The notes beneath the pieces were generated by a model, which was given only the letters and a program-made list of their open reading frames with translations, had not been told where the DNA came from and made no database searches. This document shows, one piece after another, positions 32,989 to 44,022 of a stretch of DNA of 64,000 bases (positions are counted from its first letter, which is position 1; each line of letters begins with the position of its first letter). The DNA comes from Diadophis punctatus similis (taxonomy: Eukaryota; Chordata; Lepidosauria; Squamata; Dipsadidae), in contig JALIGW010000003.1 in NCBI GenBank assembly GCA_023053685.1, positions 142,779,508 through 142,843,507 of the forward strand, in the 5' to 3' direction. The position numbers and the translations under genes are program-made.

Positions 32989-33522
32989 CAGTGGTGGCGA
33001 ACCTTTTTAGGCTCGTGTGCCAAAAAGGGGGGGGCGCGCTTGCGCGCGCTCGTGTGCCCACACCCATTCCCTCCCCCCCACGCATGCGCACAACACCGCC
33101 CCATGCTGCCCCCTGCGCATGCGCACCCCCCCCACCCCCGCGCAAAGGCTTACCGGAGCCTGGGATGACGAAACCGGCAAACCGGAAGTGCGAAAAAACG
33201 CACTTCCGGTTTGCCGGTGTGCTGTTTTTTGCACTCCGGAGGGTTCAGGGAAGCTCCCTGAAGCTCCGAAATGCAAAAAACTACAAACGGACAAACCGGA
33301 AGTGCGAAAAAGTGCACTTCCGGTTTGTCCGTTTTGTAGTTTTTTGCATTCCGGAGCTTCAGGGAGCTTCCCTGAACCCTCCGGAGTGCAAAAAACAGCT
33401 CACCGGCAAACTGGAAGTGCGTTTTTCTGCACTTCCGGTTTGCCGGTGGGAACCCTCGCGTGCCGGCCGCTATGGCTCCGCGTGCCACCTGTGGCACGCG
33501 TGCCATAGGTTCGCCACCACGG
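32989..33522. mobile_element. hAT-like foldback element made of nested palindromes
   Basis: Ends CAGTGGTGGCGAACC and GGTTCGCCACCACGG, exact duplication GTATAGGC at 32981-32988 and 33523-33530. Three hairpins occupy the core: 33174-33217 and 33403-33446, both built on GGAAGTGC/GCACTTCC flanked by CCGGCAAA/TTTGCCGG, and a larger one centred at about 33309 (33237-33380). The outer two are also inverted to one another. Two GCGCATGCGC motifs lie near 33081-33124. Six long ORFs (up to 186 codons) on both strands are products of this symmetry. Confidence 0.9.
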
Positions 33523-34230
33523 GTATAGGCTATCCTCCTATAATTTACTGAAAAGCTCTGAGCAATGGAACAGGCTAAAACAATGTGGCAAAGGACTTAG
33601 TACAAGTATGGACACACACTAGAGGACAAAATTATATCTTTTGTGTAGGGAAGGGGCAGAGGGAAAATGATGAGATCTTACTTGACGTCTCTATTGCTTT
33701 CTTGAGAACTACCCAATACAGTTTTTCCAAGTTATTCACAATTTATTGTCATCCACCCAATGAAACGTTAATTTATAATCCTTGAAAATCTGGTGCAATA
33801 AATTTGCAGTGCCTTTGGAGAATAAACTTGCTTGTCTTCATAATGACCTAAATGCTGCCATTTTAACAGTTCCAAATGAGAGGTATGTTGCATCATTTTA
33901 CCCAGTCCTCTGGAATCAATTTCAATTTTTATAGCCTGACTATGTGGACAAGACATGGCTAAATCAAACTAGCAGTAGGGTATTGATAGGATGAGTTCAG
34001 GAAATGTTTTGGCTGCTCTTAAGGCCATGGTGTTATCATGATTCCTGGCTCAAACCTGCCTGGATCTGGGCGATTATGACAAATTTCACTTGGCAGCAGA
34101 TTCTCTCACCCAATTCTAAGGATGCAAGGAAAATACTGATTATGTAGATCAGTTTCATCCTAGGCTCCAGACTGTTTGTGGATAGTTCCATCCTTGATTG
34201 CTGACCTTTACCAGAAGGAATACCAGGGAT

Positions 34231-34631
34231 CAGTGTTGGGATTCAAATAATTTAACAAATGGTTCACCCAAGGTCAGTTTGGTCATCCCCGTCCTCCAGC
34301 TCTGCTGCATATGTGGGACGAGCCTTCCGCAATGGCCAACCTGACCCTGGATGAACCGGTTGTTAAATTACCCCCCCATCAAAGTGAATCCTGGGCGCTA
34401 TGGTGCAGTGGAGAAATGGGCAATGGAGCGGCTGGCATGAGGGAAGGAGGAGAAGCAGGGAGAAGAAAGAGGGAAAGCGGCCTTTTCCTTCCCTTGCGCT
34501 GGCTGCTCCGTTGCCCGTTTCTCCATTGCAGCGCAGCGCAGCACCCAGGATCCACTTTGATAGCAGGGTGGGTGGGTAATTTAACAACCGGTTTGCTCGA
34601 ACCAGTGCGAACTGGCTGAATCCCACCACTG
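34231..34631. mobile_element. hAT-like miniature element, exact duplication
   Basis: Ends CAGTGTTGGGATTCAAAT and GGCTGAATCCCACCACTG, exact target CCAGGGAT at 34223-34230 and 34632-34639. The centre contains two long inverted arms around GAAATGGGCAATGGAGCGGC / GTTGCCCGTTTCTCCATTGC. Confidence 0.9.
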
Positions 34632-35068
34632 CCAGGGATCTCTCAGTAGTTGTTAGAGATCAAGGTATCCTCCTAAACTGGCTCCATGGACCTTGGGTGG
34701 GAGAGGTGAACATTATGCAATGGTTCTACTCTAGCTGCAGGGCAGGATCCATGGAATAACATTGGACTATTGCCAATTGGCATCCTGATGGTCTTGCTAT
34801 AGAGTTACCAATGCCAAATGTCTCCAGTGCCATTTTTTTAAACTATAAGAAGCTGCTCTCTATGATCATTACAGGAATTGGGGTGAGATGTCCCGAATAT
34901 GCTGAGGTTACACATCTCTAGTTGAGAGTAATGAGAGTAAATAAGCTGAAGCTAATTCTTAATAAGATAGAAACGGAGTGGAAGTGATCCTCAGTTCAGC
35001 AATGAGGGCAATGTTCTATTCTGGATGGCATAACACCCCCTCTGAAGAATGATGTTCATATCCTATTT

Positions 35069-35188
35069 TAGGGATCTCCAAACTTGGCAACTTTAACACT
35101 TCTGGACTTCATCTTCCAGAACGGCTGACTGCAGAATTCTGGGAGTTGAAGTGCACAAGTCTTAGAATGGCCAAGTTTGGAACCCTTG
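35069..35188. mobile_element. Palindromic hairpin element, decayed
   Basis: GGGATCTCCAAACTTGGCAAC .. GGCCAAGTTTGGAACCC with GACTTCATCTTCCAG / CTGGGAGTTGAAG arms. Target duplication unclear. Confidence 0.7.
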
Positions 35189-35340
35189 TTCTACATCATC
35201 CTCTAATCTCCCATTATTCTGTTAAGATTGGATTCTCTAGACTCCCCATTAAAGCACAGAAGTTGTGCAGTTTTCTTCATTGCCTAGAAGGAGCTCTCAA
35301 CTGAAATTCTTAAGCTCTTTGATTATGCTGGGCTATGCTT

Positions 35341-37260
35341 ACATAGGCTCATTAAGGAAGCAAGGGCAGAAGTTCAATATTTCATGGGTTTTTATGCAAA
35401 GTCGGAGGCTGCAATAATATTTTTTCTCAATATCCAAAGGTTTCCCTTAGTGCTGAAAGCCTTTCAAATACATTATATCAGAATTTCTTAACAGTGGGTC
35501 ATTATTAAGCCAGTCATGCATGGAAAGAACCCAACGCTCCCTGCCAAAGGCTATCTCTGCTATTCAAGAGTACAGCTTCCTGTGGCTGCTGTTCATTGTT
35601 TTCCTTTAAGCATGGGGAAACAGGCAGTTGCTTGTTTCTGCCTTACAACTCGCGGTGTGCAGCTATCCTCCTTTTGCCTCTGTCGATGTATCCTTTGCTA
35701 CCATAAGGTAAAGATGGATAAGCAGCCTCTCCTGTTACCATTCAGGATTGCAAGCGTTTGTGGTGGCTTGTTACTTTATTTTTTTTAAAGCATTGGGAGA
35801 TAGATGGTTACATGCCTTGTAATTCCCAATATATTGCCAGCTTACACAACGTAGCCATGGGGGGAATGTCTTGGTTCACGGGTCTTTCTTGGCAATTCCC
35901 ACTCTTTACCACCACACTATACCAGTGATTGTGTGATTTGCAATGGTAAGTGTAGCGCCAGAGAATGGTAGTTATTCTCAATTAATTAATCCAGAGTGGA
36001 AGGACTTTTGCTCCTGGAAAGCAGCAGACTTCTCAGGTGCTTGAATGCCACATTGATTTGGAATTAGAGCTTGAGGGATTCTCTCTATTACTACTTTACT
36101 CACAAACATTGCACAAAGAGATGCATAAAAACAATCCTTTCCCTAAATGGACCCCATTCCGAATCGTGTCAGCATGCTTCGCTCGAGTTTATTGCTCATA
36201 TTGTAGCTTTTTCCCAAGCTCGTTGACTACCCTCATCATTTTCAATGTTCTCAGAAGCAGGTGAAAATAATGTTCATACTAAGCAATAATTAGCAAATGG
36301 ACTATATGAATAATCACACTCATTGCCACAAAGATTTCTTGTTTTCACAGACCAATCCATTACTTGCTTCAATGAACCGTCTTGTTGTTAATTTGCAGGG
36401 TTTTCACCCCTAGGTGATGGAAATACCTGCCCTCTTTCCAGTCTCCCATTAAGTATGGTTTTCACTAATATGTATAATTCATGAGAAAAATTTGTTTGTC
36501 AAGGATTCCTGACAGGTCACTTAAATCCTAGATCAATTGATAATGTTTACACTATCATGGCTCCAGAATGAAAATGCCCTCATGCCGACACTCCTTTCTT
36601 GATACAAATGATACAATCCTTACCTCAGCATGCGGAGTTTGAATTTTAAAAACAGAATGAAGGTGGCTAGCATGCACTGTCTGCAATTGACACATTAAAA
36701 TATGGACACACGTACTTTCTGAAATCTATTATTGAGCTATATATCTGGGACACTTTTACAGTACATTCCTCTTATGAGTGAAACTAGACAGAAATAATTT
36801 CAAAAGATAAAAGCTAAGGGTGAGAATCTTATTTTAGTGAACACTCACCCGTTGCAGCTTGTAGAAATAATAATTAGATCCTGTGTAATTTTTTTTTACA
36901 ATTATAGGAATGTTGGAACGGATTTTGATTAACAGCCTATGACCAAAACTTTTGTGGAAGAACACATTTTCTTTGTAACTACGCACCTGTATGTGGACAG
37001 AAAATGCAAACATCATTTTCAAATGTAAATTGATCCTGGGGTCCATATTTGTCCTCCGGTGACACAGAAAGAATTCAGAGGGTCTATTTCATGGTGGGGA
37101 AAACAAAGACGTTTTTATGTAGGCTGGGAAACCAATTTGCCTAGGATTTAGAGTGTTACTTTCAATGTATGAAAATCTTGTTTTGGAGGTAGAAATAGCT
37201 AAAGAACACAGCCTGACATTTGGTCTTTCCTCTCCTGTCATTTTTATCAGCATAAAGTAG
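35341..37260. other. Gene-free stretch
   Basis: No recognised gene or repeat; ORFs of 70-90 codons lack motifs. Confidence 0.45.
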
Positions 37261-37265
37261 TAGAG

Positions 37266-37325
37266 CAGGGGTGTCTAACTTTGGCAACTTTAAGACCTCT
37301 GGACTTCAACTCCCAGAATACCCAG
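37266..37325. mobile_element. Half copy of the hairpin element
   Basis: CAGGGGTGTCTAACTTTGGC followed by GGACTTCAACTCCCAGAATAC; the right arm is missing apart from a possible GGACACC. Confidence 0.6.
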
Positions 37326-37565
37326 ATGGACACCTTGAAGAATCTTAGGGTAGTTAAAACATAGCATGCTTCTTGTCACATTTTAATTTGTCCTAATAAA
37401 AATATTGACTGTTGATTATGGAATTCTTCTCATCTCTTTTTATGGTGTTTGTCAAGAAATACCATAAAAAGTGTCAAAGCCAAGATTGTTTCCCCGTTCA
37501 TGAAAAAAAAGAAAGTAAAATATTGGAATTGGGCTTCTTTTTCAATTTCCTTCAGCTAATCTGTA

Positions 37566-37976
37566 TAGGTAACTACAGTTGGGACCAGAATTTTGGTCAC
37601 TAACTGATGCAATTGTTAAGTGAATCATCACATGACTGGATCTGATTTTACAACCACTTTTACTCTGGCGATAAGCAAATAATCACAATTAAGCAAGACA
37701 TCATGTGAACATGATTTGTGATCTTCCCTGCTGATTTCCTCATTGACTTTGTTTGTTGGAAGCCAGCTGAGGAGGTTGCAAGTGGCAATCACGTGACCAC
37801 AGGATTCTGCAACTATTGGAAATGTGAGCCGGTTGCCAAGTGCCGAAATTACAATCACAGGACCATAGGGTAGTGCGATGGTCACAACTTCGGGGATGGG
37901 TTGTAAGTCATTTTGTTCAGTGCCATTGCAACTTGAATGATCATTAAACCAACAGTCTTAAGTTGAGGCCTACCTG
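37566..37976. mobile_element. pogo/Tigger-like miniature element, most diverged copy
   Basis: A degenerate left end (TAGGTAACTACAGTTGGGACC) and a recognisable right end (AAGTTGAGGCCTACCTG-TA) enclose family landmarks (GTTAAGTGAATCATCACATGAC, TTGCCAAGTGCCGAAATTAC). Divergence suggests it is the oldest of the set. Confidence 0.65.
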
Positions 37977-38257
37977 TATAGGAGTCCGTAAATATGCAAT
38001 ATAGATATGAGGTAATTCTCATATGTTTCTTATATACCTCATTATGCTGGTTTTATCTGGTTTTAAACTGATTTCTTTCTTTTATACATTATCCTGAAAA
38101 ACACTGATATGCAGATGTATAAAATAAGTAAAGGGATGGGCCAGCAACTTCACGAATCTTCAACCTGTGGTAGTCCAAACTAATACATTTGGATGAGATA
38201 TAATAGGCTATTTTCCATTCTGTTTCCTCCTCTTTTTCTGTTCTAGATAGCTAGCAT

Positions 38258-38317
38258 GCTGGAATTCTGGAAGTTGGAGTCCACACATCTTAAAGTTGGT
38301 AAGGTTGAGAAACACTG
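38258..38317. mobile_element. Half copy of the hairpin element, right arm
   Basis: GCTGGAATTCTGGAAGTTGG .. GGTAAGGTTGAGAAACACTG, the right arm with a hAT-type CAGTGTTTCTCAACC end on the opposite strand. Confidence 0.65.
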
Positions 38318-38530
38318 GTTTATTGGTTAAGGTGCTAGACTAGGATTGCAAGACCCAGGTTCATCTTCTTCAGCCATAGAAACTAGCTTGATGAGTTTGA
38401 CCCAGTCACATTCTCACTACAACCTTCCTAATAGGACTGCTGTTGCAGAGAAAAGATGGAGAAAAATATTTGATATATATCATTTTAAGGATCTGTGAGA
38501 AATGTGGGTTATAAATCTAATAAAGAAATC
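38318..38530 (+). mobile_element. tRNA-derived SINE (GTCTAGTGGTTAAGGCACC family), decayed
   Basis: TTATTGGTTAAGGTGCTAGAC (A-box region), GACCCAGGTTCATC (B-box region) and a tail TGTGGGTTATAAATCTAATAAAG. Same family as 11765-12290 but without the nested element. Confidence 0.6.
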
Positions 38531-39530
38531 ATAATTACACTAGTTCACTCTGCCCTTGAGTTCCATTGTACCTTCTCCTTGAATAAATTTTACTGGTGAG
38601 AATTGTGAAATTATCCCAAAGTGAAATGATCTCATAGTTAACTCTTCTGCAAAGTTTTATTATAATTGGGGGACCTTCAGTAATAGTTAAATTATATTCT
38701 ATGCTACATAGAAATCAACTTATCAACAATGAAATTCCATGCATTTTACCCATCTGGTTAGTATTTAACAGAAAATATTCCTTGTTCATTTTTCCCCACC
38801 AACATTTAGACAAACACACTTAATTGATTGATGTAAATATTCCCATTCATTTAAATCAGCTCATCCATTGCTCTTGATCATCGCTGCATAAATGGAAAAG
38901 AAGACTACTGTACATGGAAACACTTTAATAATTATGATATGTAAATGTGACATTTTAGTGAGCAGGTGTAAATATATCAGTCTTCCCCAAGCAAGCATTT
39001 TCTGCTCATAAACATCATTGCTATATTGTTGTCAATTCAGTCTGCTCAGGTCTGCAATAATTATGATGTTTGTTCCTGGATTTGTCAACACATAGAACTT
39101 TACAGGATAGTTTTCTATGCATAGAAAGTTGATTTAAGGAGGGTTTTTTTTTTAATTTGCAAAAGTACAGCACGTGCTCAGCATCTGTTTGTGCTGCATT
39201 AAATGTAAGTAGAGCACAATCATCAGCGCAATAAGTTGACAAATGCCATCTTGGCTGAGTGGTGATGAATCATTGTATTGATGTTTACTTTCTGCTGAGC
39301 ACCAGGTACAGAATATCACAGCCCTGTGGCATAGATATGCCTCAGTAAATGGCATCTTTGTCTTCTAATTCAGCCCTGGACAATTTATGACCCACTAGAT
39401 GGTGCATTGCTGAACTACCACGTGCAATATCTGTTGCCATTGGCCATGTAGCTGCCGGTGTTATTGTACATTAACATTTGGAGTGCCAGAATTTCCTAAA
39501 TGCTTTTTCTAATAAATTGCAGATAGTTCC
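38531..39530. other. Gene-free stretch
   Basis: No recognised gene or repeat. Confidence 0.4.
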
Positions 39531-39535
39531 TGATA

Positions 39536-39536
<1 letters not shown>

Positions 39537-39587
<51 letters not shown>
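39537..39587. repeat. (CA)n microsatellite
   Basis: About 25 CA units. Confidence 0.95.
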
Positions 39588-39589
<2 letters not shown>

Positions 39590-39724
39590 CTCATCTAGTG
39601 GTTTCTAGACACTAAAAAAAGGAGTGAATGAATAAATACACCTCTAATTTTATAAGAATTTGAAAAAAGTTCTGCTAGATCAAACAAAGACCCAACATTT
39701 TATTTCCACAAAACGCCATTCATT

Positions 39725-39790
39725 GCTGGCTGGAGAATTCTGGGAGTTGAAGTCCACAAGTCTTAAAGTTGCCAAGTTTGGAGAGTCTTG
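39725..39790. mobile_element. Half copy of the hairpin element, right arm
   Basis: CTGGCTGGAGAATTCTGGG .. TTGCCAAGTTTGGAGAGTCTTG. Confidence 0.65.
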
Positions 39791-40360
39791 CTTTAGAGTG
39801 ACATTCAGCAAGGCAGAGGAGAGCTCTGCAACCATTCACCCCACCACTCAGACTCTATTCTGGATTTGAGTTTCCTGTGATTGCTTTTCATTTTAAACAT
39901 AGAATGAGGAATGATCTGATTTTTTTTTTTACACGAATGTAAAAAGGAGATATATTTATAGCATCTGAAATCTCAGGAAAAAAAGAATTTAAAAAGAGAA
40001 TAAAGACAACTATGTTTTCCTAGCATTAAGGAATGTAAGCCTATGCATTACATTTAAGGTTACTATTTAAGGAGCAGATTAAATCATGATAAAGTAAGAG
40101 AATGGATTGGAATATGGAACTAGAAAAAATGCTGTTCACCATAGCATATGATATACTTAACACAAAGTAACACATTAACCAGACTTGTGATTACATGAAT
40201 GCTTTTTCAGTAGCCTTACTGTATAGCCAGAGGTCTCTGTTTTGTTGTTTAGAAAAGTATCATGTGTATTATCCTGTGTTTCTTTCAGGTGCAAATGATC
40301 AGGACCATCCATTAAGTTTGCAGCACAGAAAATTTATTCAAGCCTCTACACATGAATCTT
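39791..40360. other. Gene-free stretch
   Basis: Nothing recognised. Confidence 0.4.
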
Positions 40361-40371
40361 GTGTCAAAGTT

Positions 40372-40964
40372 AAGATGACCAGATTTTAATATTTGTAAAG
40401 CGGGACACCATTGATGGGGGGGCGGTTTCTAGGGGAGCAAGATGGGAGGGGTCCGTCTCTCTCATCCTGCAGCTTTGTGCACCCCCCCCAAACACCCCCC
40501 TTCATCGCAGCCAGGGGTGGGTTCCTACCAGTGCAGGCTTACCTGTTTGTCGCCGCAGAGCCGAAGAAGCTGGTGGTGTTTGCGGTGCGGGGCTTCCCCC
40601 GCCTGCTTTCCCCGGCCGCCGGGATGCCGCCATTTGCGTTCTTTTGCCCTCTACACATGCGCAAAGCGTTCTGCTTGCACAGAGGGCAAAAGAACGCAAA
40701 TGGCGGCGTCCCAGCGGCCGGGAAAAGCGGGCGGCGGAAGCCCCGCACCGAGAATGCCACCAGCTTCTTCGGCTCTGCGGCGATGAACAGGCAAGACCGC
40801 TGCTGCCCCTCTCACTGCCCTCCCTCCCCGCCTGGCAGGAGGAGGCAGGCGAGGCAGGAGGCAGAGGGGTGTGCAGGGCAAATTCAAATTTAAAAAGTGG
40901 GACTTTTTTGAAACGCTGCGGGACGCGGGACAAATTATTAAAAAGCGGGACGTCTGATCACCTT
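40372..40964. mobile_element. Second AARRTGACCAGA element, 9-bp target duplication, carrying a nested hAT-like element
   Basis: Ends AAGATGACCAGA and TCTGATCACCTT. Flanks share GTCAAAGTT at 40363-40371 and 40966-40974; the tenth base differs. Subterminal AAAGCGGGAC / AAAAAGCGGGACG repeats match the 8679 copy. A CAGGGGTGGGTTCC left end opens inside at 40512, so part of the interior is a nested foldback element. Confidence 0.75.
40512..40796. mobile_element. hAT-like foldback element, right TIR missing
   Basis: It starts CAGGGGTGGGTTCCTACC and continues with the same inverted arms as 11891-12202 (CTTACCTGTTTGTCGCCGC .. GCGGCGATGAACAGGCAAG; GGGCAAAAGAACGCAAATGG in both orientations). The expected GGAACCCACCCCTG end is not found after 40790. 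Long ORFs on both strands (73-160 codons) read the palindrome. Confidence 0.75.
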
Positions 40965-40974
40965 AGTCAAAGTT

Positions 40975-41592
40975 CAACATTAAATTGGCACCAGATAAGG
41001 GCCAACGGTATTCAGGAGGAATTGGACTTAGATTGCTTGCTGGAAACTCCACAAACTCCAAGCTGATGATTCACTTAACTCCACCCCCCCTCAGCTCTGC
41101 CTGCTTTTCTCCTACAGTTTCAAATTCAAGACCTAGCAGATTAAACCACAGAATCACTAATCCCATTGGAAAACCAGTCAAACCAGAGCACTTCCCCCAT
41201 CCTGTAGTGAAAGCCTTCCCACAAAGCCCTTAAAAGCAGTGGCATCCACCTCTATGTTTTTGAGTTTATGTTGGTGTGTTTGCTCATAAACTTCCTAGAA
41301 GGTTGTATACAGTAAACCTGAAGGCATTTATTCTTGTGGGGATGATTGAGAATGAACATCTTGCGGTTTATTGACTAACGATGCATCATTCTTTGACAAC
41401 TTCTTAATCATCTATTGACCTTCATAAATATGGAAGCTTCAGGAGAAAAAAAAGTCTATCCCATATATATTTAATCATAGAACGCCAGCATTTTATTGAA
41501 TGAGTATCATGTTTCCCATCATTTTTTGTGTATCCCTTCTCATTATTTCCTTGTTCCTTTCCAAGATTTTTTTTGGCTAAACTGACTTTTCA
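40975..41592. other. Gene-free stretch
   Basis: No recognised gene or repeat. Confidence 0.4.
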
Positions 41593-41600
41593 GTCCTCAT

Positions 41601-41879
41601 CAGTGATGCGTTCTAAATAATTTTGCCACCGGTTTGTGTGCGCACGTGCGCACACGCGCACGACGCTTCTGCGCATGCGCAGAAGCGTCCTGGGCAGGTG
41701 GACGGAGCATCTCAGGTGGGTGGGCGGAGCATCCCGGGCAGGTGGGCAGAGCATCCTGGGTGGATGGGCAGAGCATCCCGGGCAGGTGGGCAGAGCATCC
41801 TGGGTGGGTGGGTGGAGCCTCCCGCCACCGACGCTACTGGTTCTAAGAACCGGTCCGAACCAGGAGCAACCCACCACTG
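41601..41879. mobile_element. hAT-like element with 22-bp minisatellite and GCGCATGCGC palindrome
   Basis: Ends CAGTGATGCGTTCTAAAT and AGGAGCAACCCACCACTG, exact duplication GTCCTCAT at 41593-41600 and 41880-41887. A perfect 22-bp palindrome centred on GCGCATGCGC lies at 41665-41686. Directly after it come six 22-bp units (41688-41819) that vary around the pattern GGGCAGGTGGGCAGAGCATCC. The overlapping ORFs with repeating WAEHPG/GRASW are translations of the minisatellite. Confidence 0.9.
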
Positions 41880-41887
41880 GTCCTCAT

Positions 41888-42560
41888 CCCTGCTGATCTC
41901 CATGCAGCTTGCTACCTTTTTGTCCCAGAACTTATCTGAGCTATTACTCCATCCAAACAGACTTTCTACATTTCATCGGAACTGAACTGATAAGAATTAC
42001 AACTATTTTTCTTTGATCAATTACAATGTTTATGAATATTCTGATAGGAGTGCACACCCAGTAGTTTCAAGACAATATGCGTTCCCCAAAACTTTGGATA
42101 TAGCGATCAGAGCCTTTAAAAAGGAGAACATGTATTTTATTTCCTTAAATTATACAACAATGTAAAAACATATTAATTGTATTTAACTTATGTAATGTCA
42201 TGAGAAAAAATCAATTTTGTCCTAATCCTTCCCATTTTTTAATTATATGCCACTTTAAAAAAAAAACAATATTCCCTGATGTGCATAGCATCACCATTAA
42301 ATTGACACTATGTGTAAGCCCTTCACAATAATCCAGGCAAAAAGTACAAATCATTAGTATTATGGCAACATACAAATTTAATATGAACAAATAAATACTA
42401 AACTTATCTTTGTTGTAATATTATAGCCACAAAATCTTGAAAATCTGAAAGCGCCTCTCCTTTCCCTGACTAGGGAGAGTTCTTTCTGAGATCCTTTCTC
42501 CATCCCATCCATTTTTTGCACTTATATTCATTTATCAGGTCATTACCTAGACCGGGCTGT
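41888..42560. other. Gene-free stretch
   Basis: AT-rich; nothing recognised. Confidence 0.4.
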
Positions 42561-42569
42561 GTGTGTGTG

Positions 42570-42686
42570 TGTCTCCAAACTTGGCAACTTTAAGACTTGT
42601 GGACTTGAACTTCCAGAATTCATCAGTCAGCCATGTTGGGGAATTCTGGGAGTGGAAATTTGCCAAATTTGGAGATCCATGATTCT
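42570..42686. mobile_element. Palindromic hairpin element, decayed
   Basis: GTCTCCAAACTTGGCAAC .. TTTGCCAAATTTGGAGATCC, preceded by a short (GT)n that replaces the usual CAGGG end. Confidence 0.65.
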
Positions 42687-43009
42687 AGGCTGCAGCTCTT
42701 CCTCCTGCCTCCCAAGCTCATTCCCATAGATCATTTACAGCATTCATATTGAATGATTATATATTTGTTGATTATTAAGATTTAATTTCAAGGTAAATTG
42801 TATCTGAAAAATGCTTGGGAGCGCCAACTGGTCAAAAACCAATATTCTGTAGACAATTCCAACTCCATGCTGCTTGAGAGTAGAGTAGTCCATGGCACCC
42901 ATATTATGGATCTCTCCTGCAGTTTGCTTCTCTCAAGCTTCACCTACTTTTGTTCTGACAGCAGTTAAAACAACTTCCACCCTGGAAAAATATTTACTCC
43001 TAGAAATGC

Positions 43010-43560
43010 CATCAGTGGAGAGAGAATTATTTGTCAAGTTTAGATTTGAATCTTTTAGATACTAATGTTAAATTCAGCCGGTATCGGAAAATCCCATATG
43101 ACGAAAGAACATGTATATGTGGGGCAAACGTTGTCGAGGATACGGCGCATATAATATTTGAATGTAGGATGTATGAGGAAGTAAGAAAACAATATCTGTA
43201 CCCAATTATAAATAAATTTTCCCACTGGAATGTAAGGCATAAATTAACATTTCTATTGAAGGCAGACTCTCCTCCCCTGGTAAGGGCTATCACTCGCTAT
43301 CTTAATAGGATGACAGCAATACCAGCCAGCTACATTGAAAAGAATTTCATTGATTGTAAGAAAGATGAGCTGAGTTAGAGACGAGATATTTTATTTGGGT
43401 TATCTAGTTTTAGAGATTTAGTTATTGAATTTTGATATCGTTGAATTTTGATGTCATGTACCATATATATTTTTGTACGGTTGTTTCTGTACCTGTTTGT
43501 TCTGTTTTTCTTTTTTTGAAAAGGCCTTCGGGCTATTCAATAAATGTACTGTACCTACTT
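43010..43560 (+). pseudogene. LINE-type ORF C-terminus with zinc-knuckle-like motif, plus 3' UTR
   Basis: An open frame of 115 codons ends at 43378. It contains RKIPYDERTCICGAN..EDTAHIIFECRMY, a CxC..HxxxxC arrangement near the C-terminus of several LINE ORF2 proteins, followed by VRHKLTFLLKADSPP. A 3' UTR with GGCCTTCGGGCTATTCAATAAATG (AATAAA at about 43541) ends near 43555. I do not recognise the family with certainty; a bona fide small zinc-binding gene is possible but unlikely, since nothing upstream provides the rest of a protein. Confidence 0.55.
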
Positions 43561-44022
43561 TTGCAACATCAAAAAAACAACAACACACCCCAACACCTTG
43601 CAGTTGAATAAAGAGCTTTTGTAGATAAGAGTGAGATTCAATAAAATCCATCTAAAATATTTTTTTCATAGGATGTCCTTCAGTCACTGAAGGGCACCTA
43701 TAGATTGGAAGCAGCACATTTGTACTTCTCCAGTGAAATGAATCTGCTGGCCTTCCTTCTTTGTTGTTAATTGGTCACTTAACTTAGGTTATAGCTGGAT
43801 GACTGAGATTCTGCCTTACAAGCAGAACACTGGTTTAATTTTTCCAGATAAAAGGATTAGGGGCCCAAAAAATGAGAAAACCCTCTGCTGGGACTCATTC
43901 AGAATAGACAAACTGATTAGATTTATATAGTGGAAACAATTTCATATGCATCTTTCTAGGCTGGTTGTTTTGAGGCATGTAGTAATGTTGCTAGATAAAT
44001 GTTAGACCTTGAAGTAATAGTT

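Larger units (their letters stand above)
32140..35340 (+). pseudogene. Old LINE ORF2, degraded and interrupted by several DNA elements
   Basis: Fragments in changing frames follow LINE order. An endonuclease C-terminal motif (AGHTLDLTFVSGGV at about 32345-32390) comes first, then a linker (WNALETFPHSIP at about 32550). RT pieces resume after 34640 (DLSVVVRDQGILLNWL; GIGVRCPEYAEVTHL at about 34870-34920), then MRVNKLKLILNK. The active-site YADD is replaced by YAEV and many stops intervene, so it is dead. Insertions lie at 32630-32973, 32989-33522, 34231-34631 and 35069-35188. The intact counterpart motif appears at the right edge of the window (63905-64000). Confidence 0.65.

Noticed and set aside
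32991..33551. 186-codon ORF and five other overlapping ORFs
   Set aside because: All lie in a foldback element whose arms are inverted copies; both strands give similar peptides, which is a palindrome effect rather than coding.
41623..41985. ORF with repeated WAEHPG-like units
   Set aside because: It is a translation of the 22-bp minisatellite, readable in several frames.
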